Positions 1 through 6,247 of a DNA stretch of 7,692 bases are shown piece after piece; within the stretch, counting starts at the first letter, position 1; every line of letters starts with the position of its first letter. The position numbers and the translations under genes are program-made. Source of the stretch: Pseudomonadota bacterium (GTDB taxonomy: Bacteria > Pseudomonadota > Gammaproteobacteria > Acidithiobacillales > Acidithiobacillaceae); NCBI GenBank assembly GCA_021840785.1, contig JAKBXD010000092.1, forward strand, positions 1-7,692, given 5' to 3'. The notes under the pieces are model-generated. The model had not been told where the DNA came from. It saw only the letters and a list, made by a program, of their open reading frames with translations, and ran no database searches.

Positions 1-318
1 TCATCGTCTCGATCTTCTCGGTAATGCTCTCAAAGCCATACCCCGGCTTTTCAGCTCCCCGACAATGCGTACCAGATCCGGCAGGCTGCGGCCTAGGCGA
101 TCAAGGCGCCAGACTACCAGTACATCACCCTCACGCAGGGAGCGCAGGCATTGGGTCAGCTCCGGCCGATCCGCCTGTTTGCCGCTGATCTTTTCCTCGT
201 AAATGTCCCGGCAACCCGCCTTCTCCAAAGCATCGCGCTGTAAGTCCAGATGCTGGTCATCGGTGGAGACGCGGGCATAGCCGATCTTCGTGGGAGCGGT
301 GCTTTGTTTATCAAACAT
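1..318 (-). pseudogene. Serine recombinase (Tn3-type resolvase/invertase) N-terminal half, frameshifted, runs off window
   Basis: This is the catalytic N-terminal domain of a small serine recombinase, the family that resolves transposon cointegrates or inverts DNA through a phosphoserine link. The signature IGYARVSTDDQ carries the nucleophile Ser18, counted from the ATG at 318. It is followed by the conserved EEKISGK and VVWRLDRLGRSLPDLVRIVGEL blocks. After ELKSRG the frame runs into a nonsense tail and a TGA at 1-3. Another frame of the same DNA reads YGFESITEKIET, the expected family continuation. One base is therefore missing at or near the C run at 41-44, and the gene should continue to the left of the window. 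An in-frame TTG at 324 is a possible earlier start; neither start has a clear Shine-Dalgarno site. A sequencing error in the homopolymer could mimic the frameshift. Family assignment is firm; which transposon it came from is unknown. Confidence 0.85.
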
Positions 319-375
319 AGTCAATGCATAGATTGTTGAATAAGTTAGCAGACACTTTAGGCGCAGAAACAGCGA

Positions 376-406
376 TCGGCAAGCCTGATTTTACAGGGCC
401 TGCCGA
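376..406 (-). terminator. GC-rich hairpin, possible weak terminator of the AhpD-like gene
   Basis: TCGGCA (376-381) pairs with TGCCGA (401-406), and CCTG (384-387) with CAGG (394-397), across a 6-nt loop; a small asymmetric internal loop separates the two stems. The outer flanks ACACTTT (352-358) and AAAGTGT (about 406-412) are also complementary. It lies about 75 nt past the stop of the minus-strand gene. There is no good T tract after it, so rho-independent termination is only a possibility. Confidence 0.3.
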
Positions 407-430
407 AAGTGTTCAGATGCCTTCGTTTTT

Positions 431-472
431 GAACTATGGGGGAGTCTGATTGATCGATGACTCCAAAAGTTC
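431..472. repeat. Imperfect inverted repeat just past the AhpD-like gene
   Basis: GGAGTC (441-446) and GACTCC (459-464) form a 6-bp stem around a 12-nt loop. GAACT (431-435) and AGTTC (468-472) form a second, outer stem. The structure starts 11 nt after the stop codon at 483. It could be part of the transcript's 3' end or a leftover recombination site; no T tract follows on the minus strand. Confidence 0.35.
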
Positions 473-482
473 AGCAGTGATT

Positions 483-1019
483 TCAGGCAGGCTGATAGGG
501 CGCGATACGGAATGTCTCGAAAAGGATGTCTACAGCATGGTGTTGGGCACCATGAGCGACGGCGTCGAAGAGATCCTGATCGGTCCAACCCAGATCGCGC
601 AGCCGGGCAGCGTCTGCCTCGCTGACACTGTGCGGATCACGTACCGCTTTCAAGACATAGTTCAGCAAGGCATTTTCTTGCTCCGACAGGGGTCCATGGG
701 CAGGATCCAGTCGCGCACTGGCAATGGCTTCTTTGCTGAAACCGGCATTGAGCAGCAAAGCCTCATTGAAACCGATGCAGAACTGGCATTTTCCCTCTTC
801 CGAGAGAATGTAGCGCAACAGGGCCAGAAAATTGGCTGACAAGTGCGGATGTTGGCCGAAGTAGCCTAAGTTCCGCCATTGACTGCGCAAGAGTGTTGGA
901 CTCACACCAAAAAGCTGCAGGCCCTCGGGCACACCACCAAAGGCTTTCTCGATCTCTCCGTAAATTTCGGCGAGTTCCCCTTGGGCTTCCTGGGGGGCAG
1001 TCAGTTTAAGAACCGTCAT
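483..1019 (-). CDS. AhpD/carboxymuconolactone decarboxylase-like protein (peroxidase-related)
   Basis: This 178-residue, probably cytoplasmic, all-helical protein belongs to the AhpD/carboxymuconolactone decarboxylase-like superfamily. The core motif EEGKCQFCIGFN gives a redox-type CxxC pair at Cys78 and Cys81. The position often held by His in true AhpD is Asn85, as I recall for the 'peroxidase-related' subgroup, so classical AhpD partnering with AhpC is uncertain. Members typically act in alkylhydroperoxide or thiol stress; the substrate here cannot be told. The ATG at 1019 is well supported: AAGGAG sits 6 nt upstream. A promoter with a TetR-style palindrome lies about 75 nt upstream, suggesting derepression by a small ligand or electrophile. 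It is intact, although its neighbours on both sides are broken recombinase genes. Family confidence is high; specific function is not known. Confidence 0.85.
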   Translation of the reverse strand: MTVLKLTAPQEAQGELAEIYGEIEKAFGGVPEGLQLFGVSPTLLRSQWRNLGYFGQHPHLSANFLALLRYILSEEGKCQFCIGFNEALLLNAGFSKEAIASARLDPAHGPLSEQENALLNYVLKAVRDPHSVSEADAARLRDLGWTDQDLFDAVAHGAQHHAVDILFETFRIAPYQPA

Positions 1020-1042
1020 AGCGCACTCCTTTTATTTCGTTT

Positions 1043-1082
1043 GGTCGTGAAGATGATGCCGGAGCAGAACGTCTTGCCGACC
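1043..1082 (-). other. Hairpin in the 5' leader of the AhpD-like transcript
   Basis: GGTCG (1043-1047) is complementary to CGACC (1078-1082) and AAGA (1050-1053) to TCTT (1072-1075). Together they make a 9-pair interrupted stem with an 18-nt loop. It would sit at the very 5' end of the mRNA if transcription starts about 7 nt past the proposed -10. It may stabilise the message; no known riboswitch was recognised. Confidence 0.3.
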
Positions 1083-1088
1083 TTGAAA

Positions 1089-1117
1089 GGCATACCGACC
1101 GCTCGGTATTTAGTCAA
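1089..1117 (-). promoter_or_regulatory. Sigma70-type promoter for the AhpD-like gene
   Basis: Read on the minus strand, TTGACT (1112-1117) matches the -35 box. After exactly 17 nt comes TATGCC (1089-1094), a partial -10 box. The only gene downstream is the AhpD-like gene, whose start codon is about 70 nt away, leaving a leader of about 60 nt. The weak -10 is offset by the near-consensus -35 and ideal spacing. Confidence 0.55.
1092..1109. promoter_or_regulatory. Perfect 7-bp palindrome, TetR-family-style operator
   Basis: ATACCGA-CCGC-TCGGTAT is a perfect 7-bp inverted repeat with a 4-bp centre. It fills the spacer between the proposed -35 and -10 boxes and overlaps the -10. A bound repressor there would block RNA polymerase. 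The ACCGA/TCGGT half-sites resemble many TetR-family operators. No TetR gene is visible in the window, so the repressor must be encoded elsewhere. Confidence 0.55.
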
Positions 1118-1189
1118 CAAAAACCCTCAGAGCTTTCCATGGAGAGTGAACCATTCCGGGGGCTGACTCACCAGCCTGATTTTCGACGG

Positions 1190-1545
1190 TCAAGCGGCCC
1201 GTGTTTTTCTGTGGGCACGCAGCAGCGTGGAAATGCTTACCCCCTGATTGCTTCGCCGCCGCTTGGTAGGTTACGCCCTGCCTGGTCAGAGACAGGCCCT
1301 TGTCCACTTGCCGCGCGGTCGCGCAGGGCCGACCAAGGCGCTTTCCTTTGGCGCGGGCATTGGCTAAGCCCAGAGCGAACACGCTTCCGGATAAGCTCGC
1401 GTTCCAATTCAGTAACGGCTGATAGGAGGTGCGCCATCATGCGGCCCATGGGTGTACTCATGTCGATATGACCCGGAACCACAAAGGCAACACCGAGCGT
1501 TTCCAATTCCGCCATGGTCAGGATGAGGTCCTGCACGCTAATGCT
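1190..1545 (-). pseudogene. Decayed C-terminal half of a serine resolvase/invertase
   Basis: Three reading frames must be joined to follow this remnant. The first reads SVQDLILTMAELETLGVAF, then DMSTPMGRMMAHLLSAVTEL and ERELIRKRVRSGL. These are the end of the catalytic domain and the long E helix of serine recombinases. A +1 shift near 1364-1368 leads into ANARAKGKRLGRP and the start of the helix-turn-helix. A second +1 shift at the C run 1240-1244 leads into VSISTLLRAHRKTRAA and a TGA at 1190-1192. The N-terminal catalytic serine segment is absent; just upstream lies the broken end of cbbO. The sequence differs from the resolvase at 1-318, so the two are not halves of one gene. It cannot be functional. 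Confidence 0.85.
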
Positions 1546-3316
1546 TGGACGAGGACATCGCGTCTTTTTCTCGCAATGGCCTTTCATACACATGTGCCCA
1601 GCCTGCTTTATATCTGCAGGTTTTGTAATCCCACTCAGGATATAGGATGCCGCCATCGACTATATTTTCATGCAGCCCATCTTCATTGATCTGGGCAGGC
1701 TGGGGTAATCCCCCTCCGGAACTTCTCCCACCCCTTGCTGGCGGAGTCCCTACACGACGCTGGATTTTTAAACCTTTTGAATCCTGTTTTGGCCGTTTCC
1801 GCGGTGTTATCATAGAACTGTTTTGTCTTTCGATTTCCATGGGGGTATCGGATCGTTCACGATCTACCGTTTTCATATCTGAAAACCGTGAAAAGCTGCC
1901 ATCTTGGTTGATCTGTAATGTATTGTGATTGGTATCGCTAACCTTCTGGCCAAACATATAAACTGGACGTATCATATTCGGTGAATGTGCTGGCAGGTAA
2001 GAAGTCAAATAGTCTATCCAGGTCAACGATGGCATATTTGAAGACGCATAGTACTTCAGAGCTAGATGAAAACTATCGACAATAGTGCTATCACCGCGCA
2101 TCAATGCAGAAAATCCGTAAAATGAATTAGCATCCGGCTGTTTCTCAGAGAGTTGAAGCGCGAGCTGCCAGTAGGCTAATGCGCTCCCCTCTGGAGGGGT
2201 TGTTGTCTGCGATAATTTTTGTAGGCGTGCAATATATCCTGGCATTCTTTGATCCAACGCCACATCCACGCGAACATCTTCAAAAATATCGAATATTCTC
2301 TGGAACTTCCACCGGTTGTCCCCATATCTATCGAACAATGTCGTCCAAACAATTCGCCCTTGAGCATCCTGTGCCAGAGTTGTTTGCCCTAATTCCTGAG
2401 CTATCAGGCGAAGACCCTGTTCGTTGTAGCTGTCAAAACTTAAATGGGCGCCTATATGATAGAATGATAAAATCGCTTTTTCACGAGAAGCCATGACAGG
2501 AGGTATATACACTGCCTTGCCGTCTGTCTCAACAAAATTGTGATGACTGTCGGGCCATTCCAAACGCTCGATAGGCAAATGTAAACCGGTCCATGCCTGC
2601 AACATCATTGAAAAGAATCGTTCGTGATGTCCTAGATGAAACCCCGGCAACACACTCTGCATGAATTGTCGGGATTCATCACTTTCCAACCGAAACCATG
2701 CCTCGCCCCGCCGCCGATTGGCATTCAGCACATCGATGCCTCCCATAACCCACTGGTTGAGCCCGTCGAGGCCACACCGCTCATACATCGTTATAGCGCC
2801 CTTCAGGTATGCGCGCAGCCCCATCCGTTTCTGCAACAACATTTCGGCGGGTTTAAGCAAAGTTTGCAATCCTGCGGCTCCCCAGGAACCGAAAAGCTCC
2901 TCTGCGGGCATGTGAAAGTACGCGGCAGCGCTTTCCGTGTGTGCACCCAGCCACTGCGCGCCTATACCAAACCACGCCGCTTCTGCATCAAGACCCCAAC
3001 GTCGACGAATTGTTGATGCCTGATCAAAATAGCCTTCAGCGGCGGGGCCGGAACCGCGCTGAGATAAAAAAATACGTGCTTGTGATAGCCAGGGATCCAG
3101 TCCTCCAAACGCCTCCATCAGTGCTGCGGTGCCGTGGAAAAAATGCTTGCCTACTTCGCGATCATGCAGGAACAAGTCCCGCCCTGTCTCCAGATAGCGC
3201 TCAACGGCCTTTGTTCCTAACGATTCTACCGCAGGTAACGCGGCACTAGCTTCACGGCCACCAACGTAACTCACTGCGCTTAACTCGTTAATGATCTTTT
3301 CGCGAGAGGAGGGCAT
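1538..3316 (-). CDS. cbbO: CbbO/NorD-type Rubisco-activation protein, truncated before its vWA domain
   Basis: CbbO works with the AAA+ ATPase CbbQ to remodel inhibited Rubisco; NorD is the related partner of NorQ for nitric oxide reductase. The 592-residue product has a helical N-terminal region with about 37-residue repeats (Tyr41, Trp76, Trp115 and Trp189 mark equivalent positions). Then come IFDIFEDVRVDVALDQRMPG (341-360), a basic and glycine-rich linker (about 500-540), and the hallmark YPEWDYKTCRYKAGW (559-573). Full CbbO proteins continue after this with a von Willebrand A domain carrying a MIDAS metal site. Here the frame stops 19 residues later, at a TAG inside the resolvase remnant. 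The ATG at 3316 is the only plausible start because a stop lies just upstream in frame; its Shine-Dalgarno site (AAGG) is weak and distant. CbbO versus NorD rests on motif recall and on the sugar-phosphate context. It is probably inactive as a CbbQ adaptor. Confidence 0.7.
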   Translation of the reverse strand: MPSSREKIINELSAVSYVGGREASAALPAVESLGTKAVERYLETGRDLFLHDREVGKHFFHGTAALMEAFGGLDPWLSQARIFLSQRGSGPAAEGYFDQASTIRRRWGLDAEAAWFGIGAQWLGAHTESAAAYFHMPAEELFGSWGAAGLQTLLKPAEMLLQKRMGLRAYLKGAITMYERCGLDGLNQWVMGGIDVLNANRRRGEAWFRLESDESRQFMQSVLPGFHLGHHERFFSMMLQAWTGLHLPIERLEWPDSHHNFVETDGKAVYIPPVMASREKAILSFYHIGAHLSFDSYNEQGLRLIAQELGQTTLAQDAQGRIVWTTLFDRYGDNRWKFQRIFDIFEDVRVDVALDQRMPGYIARLQKLSQTTTPPEGSALAYWQLALQLSEKQPDANSFYGFSALMRGDSTIVDSFHLALKYYASSNMPSLTWIDYLTSYLPAHSPNMIRPVYMFGQKVSDTNHNTLQINQDGSFSRFSDMKTVDRERSDTPMEIERQNSSMITPRKRPKQDSKGLKIQRRVGTPPARGGRSSGGGLPQPAQINEDGLHENIVDGGILYPEWDYKTCRYKAGWAHVYERPLREKDAMSSSKH

Positions 3317-3332
3317 AATCCATCATGCCTTG

Positions 3333-3348
3333 ACGTCAATAATGACGT
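3333..3348. repeat. 6-bp inverted repeat upstream of cbbO
   Basis: ACGTCA and TGACGT flank a 4-bp ATAA centre in the 75-bp gap between the thioredoxin-like gene and cbbO. It could be an operator or a small mRNA hairpin. I see no convincing promoter beside it, so the role is open. Confidence 0.3.
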
Positions 3349-3391
3349 TCACGTTCAATCGAAGCACCGGTTTTTCCATGACAGTTCCCCG

Positions 3392-3916
3392 TTAGGGACG
3401 GTCATGCATGACCCGGTTAACTGCTATTGCGAGTTGGGATGCCGAATAAAATCCCAGATGACGTTGCACAACCCGTCCCTTGGGATCGACGATGAGCGTA
3501 TAGGGAAGCATTTCATTCCGGTCTCCAAGCGCTGAAAGCACTTTGCTCGGATGTGCTCCGGCCAAGAGCGTCAGATAATTAACGTGCTCATCATGTATAA
3601 ATCGCTCAGCAGATTTTTTGCCATCCAGCGCTATACCCACGAAGCGAACCCTAGAGCCCAGCGTTTGGTGGAGATGGACAAATCCTGGAGCTTCCTGATG
3701 ACAAACGGGACACCAGTTTGCCCATAAATTAATCACCATAACCTTCCCTTTGAGATGGTTTAAAGTCACCAAGCCCCCGGTAATATCTGGCAATGATATA
3801 CTAACGAGAATAGGACTAACACCAGTGGTAATAGGTGCCGCATATGCTAGCTCTGGCATCAATAAAACAAGAAGATAGATCATCCATGCTTTAAACATTT
3901 GTTGGATAGTTTTCAT
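3392..3916 (-). CDS. TlpA/ResA-like exported thioredoxin-fold protein
   Basis: The N-terminus is a textbook signal: two or three basic residues, a hydrophobic run WMIYLLVLLM, and a likely signal peptidase I site after Ala26 (LAYA|AP). The mature part is a TlpA/ResA/DsbE thioredoxin fold. It contains VINLWANWCPVC (Cys69 and Cys72), the usual extended insert, and the cis-proline at LPYTLIVDPKGRVV (Pro138). Such proteins reduce periplasmic disulfides, for example in apocytochrome c or CuA-site maturation; the target here is unknown. I chose the ATG at 3916 because GGAG lies 6 nt upstream. ATG 3919 sits only 3 nt from that site, and a TTG at 3928 would overlap it. It lies 64 nt past the phosphatase gene and 75 nt before cbbO, so co-transcription is plausible. 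Length (174 aa) is normal. Confidence 0.85.
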   Translation of the reverse strand: MKTIQQMFKAWMIYLLVLLMPELAYAAPITTGVSPILVSISLPDITGGLVTLNHLKGKVMVINLWANWCPVCHQEAPGFVHLHQTLGSRVRFVGIALDGKKSAERFIHDEHVNYLTLLAGAHPSKVLSALGDRNEMLPYTLIVDPKGRVVQRHLGFYSASQLAIAVNRVMHDRP

Positions 3917-3980
3917 CATTTTCTCCAAGTTAATCTACTGTCCAATATTAAATGGCGCAAGATAGTTCATGCTTCATTCA

Positions 3981-4559
3981 CTACGGAATAAGGGCAGTAA
4001 TTCCACAATGCAGGGCATGCTCGTGATGCTCAAAAGCCAATTTTGAGATACTCCCGGCATCCAAATTAAGGTGGTTTCCAAGCAGAATATCCTGGCCTAG
4101 CCAGCTCGTAGCCAAGGCTCGCAGCAGATGACCGTGGGAGAAGCAAAGGATATGGGTGCGACCACTGTGATGCCATTTTGCGAGCAGACGATCACACCGT
4201 TGCCCCACATCATCCGGCGTTTCACCGCCAGGCGCACCCGATCGAAAAATGCTCCAATGCGGATCGATTACTTGAATCTCTTTTGTGGTTTTGCCTTCAT
4301 ATTGACCATAGCGCCATTCGCAGAGATCGTCGTCTAATTGGGCATCCGGAAAACCCGCGAGTCTGGCTGTGTCGTGGGCACGACGCAGTGTACTGCTATA
4401 AACCATATCGTAGTGCCGGAGGTTTAAGATATCGCGAAGGGCGTGCGCCTCTTGCTCTCCTTGTGCAGTCAACCCAATGTCAGTCAACGAGGTATGCTGT
4501 CCTGAAGCCGACCAGGCGCTCGTGCCATGCCGTACTAGCGTTATGGATTTGAGGGTCAT
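3981..4559 (-). CDS. Histidine phosphatase family protein, candidate sedoheptulose-1,7-bisphosphatase (Shb17-like)
   Basis: This 192-residue cytosolic enzyme has the histidine phosphatase (phosphoglycerate-mutase-like) fold. The nucleophile is His11 in LVRHG, Arg59 lies in YSSTLRRA, the acid/base region is CEWRYGQYEG (80-89), and the second catalytic His142 is in SHGH. It lacks the length and insertions of cofactor-dependent phosphoglycerate mutase GpmA, so it is more likely a phosphatase. The pattern SGQHTSLTDIGLT near the start, DDDLCEWRYGQYEG, and SIFRSGAPGGET resembles yeast Shb17, a sedoheptulose-1,7-bisphosphatase. That match is from memory. The gene follows pgi with one base between the TAA and the ATG. 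Its Shine-Dalgarno GAGGAG lies inside the end of pgi, so translation is probably coupled. Alternatives are a GpmB-like or broad sugar phosphatase. Family is firm; substrate is inferred. Confidence 0.85.
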   Translation of the reverse strand: MTLKSITLVRHGTSAWSASGQHTSLTDIGLTAQGEQEAHALRDILNLRHYDMVYSSTLRRAHDTARLAGFPDAQLDDDLCEWRYGQYEGKTTKEIQVIDPHWSIFRSGAPGGETPDDVGQRCDRLLAKWHHSGRTHILCFSHGHLLRALATSWLGQDILLGNHLNLDAGSISKLAFEHHEHALHCGITALIP

Positions 4560-4560
4560 T

Positions 4561-6210
4561 TTAGCGCTCCTCGCCTGATTCGACCGTCGACATTTTATGT
4601 CGCAGGTAACGATTCAATAAACCCTGGGTGGAACTATCATGGAGGTTAAAATTCATTTTGTTGGCGCTTAACGCAGGTAGAATGCGTTGAGCTAGCGCCT
4701 TTCCTAATTGCACCCCCCACTGATCAAACGAGTCTACGCCCCAAATGGCTCCTTGCACGAAGACGCTATGTTCATATAAGGCTACCAGTGAGCCTAACGT
4801 GTAAGGTGTAAGGGCTTCAGCCAGAATCACGTTGCTCGATCGATTTCCAGGACACACCTGGTGTGGAATCGTTTTCTCGGAGACGCCCTCTGTGCGCAAA
4901 TCTTCGGCACTTTTGCCGAAAGCCAATGCTTCTGCCTGGGCGAAAAGATTGGCCATCAACTGATCATGGTGTTCGGCAAGGCCGCTGAGCGGTTCGCAAA
5001 AACCGATGAGGTCACAGGCTATCTGCCGTGTTCCCTGATGGAGTAATTGATAGAAGGAGTGCTGAGCATCCGTGCCCGGTTCACCCCAAACAATGGGACA
5101 GGTTTGATGGGTAAGCGATTCCCCATGTTCGCCTACGCATTTCCCGTTACTCTCCATATGTAGTTGTTGGAGATAAGCGGGGAGACGACGCAGCTCATGG
5201 GCATAAGGCAGAATGGCCAGCGTATCTGCGCCCAGAAAGTTGTTATTCCAGATGCTCAGCAAGCCCATGAGAATGGGCAGGTTTTCTTCCATCGGTGCGT
5301 GAAGAAAATGTTCATCCATGGCCCGGAATCCCTGCAACAGCTGCTCAAAATGTGCTGGGCCTATGGCAATCATCGTGGAGAGCCCGATTGCTGATTCCAT
5401 GGAGTAGCGGCCGCCTACCCAATTCCAAAAGCCGAAAGTCTGTTCTGATGCGATGCCAAACTCCCGTATAGCATCGGCATTGGTCGACATAGCAACAAAA
5501 TGCCGCGACACGGCCTGTTCTCCCAAGGCAGTCACGATCCATTGCCGAGCCGCACGGGCATTCGCCATGGTTTCCGGGGTCGTGAAGGTTTCCGAACACA
5601 CAATGAAAAGCGTTTCCGCAGGATCGATAGTCTCTGTAGCCTCTATGAAGGCAGCCCCGTCGACATTGGCGACAAATCGCACATCCAGTCCTTTTTGACG
5701 GAAAGAACGCAACGCCTGATAAGCCATTTCAGGACCCAAATAAGAGCCGCCGATACCAATATGGACAATATGGCGAATCGGTTTCCCGCTGGCGCCCGTC
5801 CACGTACCATTTCGGACTTGTTCAGAGAATTCGCGCATTCGATCCAGCATCGCATGGATTCCGGGAACAACGTTACGGCCTTCGGCCAGGATCATCGCAT
5901 CTCGCGGAGCCCGAAGTGCGGTATGTAATGCCGCTCGCTCCTCACTAAGGTTTACAATTTCGCCGCTGAACATTGCGGCTCTTCGCTGCGGCAGAAATCG
6001 TTCTTCAGCAAGCTGAATGAGCAGGCGTATCGTCTCTTCGTTGACAGCGTTTTTGGAGTAATCCAGATAAAGCCCGGCACCGTGGGCGGCAAACCAATGC
6101 CCCCGTTCGGGATAATCGAAAAAAAGGTCGCGTAATACGCTTTTTTTGAGGATTGGAGCATGGTTCGCCAGGGCATGCCACGAGGATAATTCGGTCACTG
6201 GGTAATTCAT
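4561..6210 (-). CDS. pgi: Glucose-6-phosphate isomerase
   Basis: Interconverts glucose-6-phosphate and fructose-6-phosphate in the cytosol, linking transaldolase products to glucose-6-P for the dehydrogenase encoded upstream. The 549-residue length matches the long bacterial/eukaryotic PGI type. Visible landmarks in order: GIGGSYLGP (152-160), the sugar-phosphate loop SETFTTPET (206-214), signature VGGRYSMESAIG (265-276), catalytic Glu353 in HMESNGK, catalytic His384 in DAQHSF, and signature DQWGVQLGKAL with catalytic Lys504. The loop usually reads SKTFTT; Glu207 replaces that lysine here. The ATG at 6210 has GGAGG 7 nt upstream. Tal lies 37 nt upstream and the phosphatase gene 1 nt downstream, so this is an internal operon gene. 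Identity is certain. Confidence 0.98.
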   Translation of the reverse strand: MNYPVTELSSWHALANHAPILKKSVLRDLFFDYPERGHWFAAHGAGLYLDYSKNAVNEETIRLLIQLAEERFLPQRRAAMFSGEIVNLSEERAALHTALRAPRDAMILAEGRNVVPGIHAMLDRMREFSEQVRNGTWTGASGKPIRHIVHIGIGGSYLGPEMAYQALRSFRQKGLDVRFVANVDGAAFIEATETIDPAETLFIVCSETFTTPETMANARAARQWIVTALGEQAVSRHFVAMSTNADAIREFGIASEQTFGFWNWVGGRYSMESAIGLSTMIAIGPAHFEQLLQGFRAMDEHFLHAPMEENLPILMGLLSIWNNNFLGADTLAILPYAHELRRLPAYLQQLHMESNGKCVGEHGESLTHQTCPIVWGEPGTDAQHSFYQLLHQGTRQIACDLIGFCEPLSGLAEHHDQLMANLFAQAEALAFGKSAEDLRTEGVSEKTIPHQVCPGNRSSNVILAEALTPYTLGSLVALYEHSVFVQGAIWGVDSFDQWGVQLGKALAQRILPALSANKMNFNLHDSSTQGLLNRYLRHKMSTVESGEER

Positions 6211-6247
6211 GGTGATGCCTCCGCCGTGATTTAATTATGGTCGAAGC

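Larger units (their letters stand above)
319..482. other. Intergenic stretch with two hairpins
   Basis: No coding potential seen. It separates the AhpD-like gene from the frameshifted resolvase. It holds two inverted repeats, listed separately. It also has a TGTCTGCTAA motif (minus strand, about 345-354) just upstream of the resolvase start. That motif resembles the half-site pattern of Tn3-type res sites, but I could not find a matching opposite half-site, so a res site is not claimed. Confidence 0.5.

Noticed and set aside
319..360. Complete Tn3-type res site upstream of the left resolvase
   Set aside because: Only one TGTC-type half-site was seen and no paired sites with proper spacing.
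450..839. Plus-strand open frame of 129 codons
   Set aside because: It lies antisense within the AhpD-like gene, shows no recognisable family motif, and has no supporting ribosome site; it is a shadow frame.
1..1560. A complete transposon or insertion sequence
   Set aside because: No transposase, terminal inverted repeats or clear target duplication were found; only recombinase fragments are present.
3925..3960. TTGCGC-17 nt-TAGATT as a promoter for the thioredoxin-like gene
   Set aside because: The -10 would place the transcription start on or past the Shine-Dalgarno site; read-through from the operon is more likely.
4178..4552. Plus-strand open frame of 124 codons opposite the phosphatase gene
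   Set aside because: It is fully antisense to a well-supported enzyme gene and its product has no family features.
5500..5928. Plus-strand open frame of 142 codons opposite pgi
   Set aside because: The opposite strand carries catalytic and signature motifs of PGI over the same span; this is an antisense shadow.
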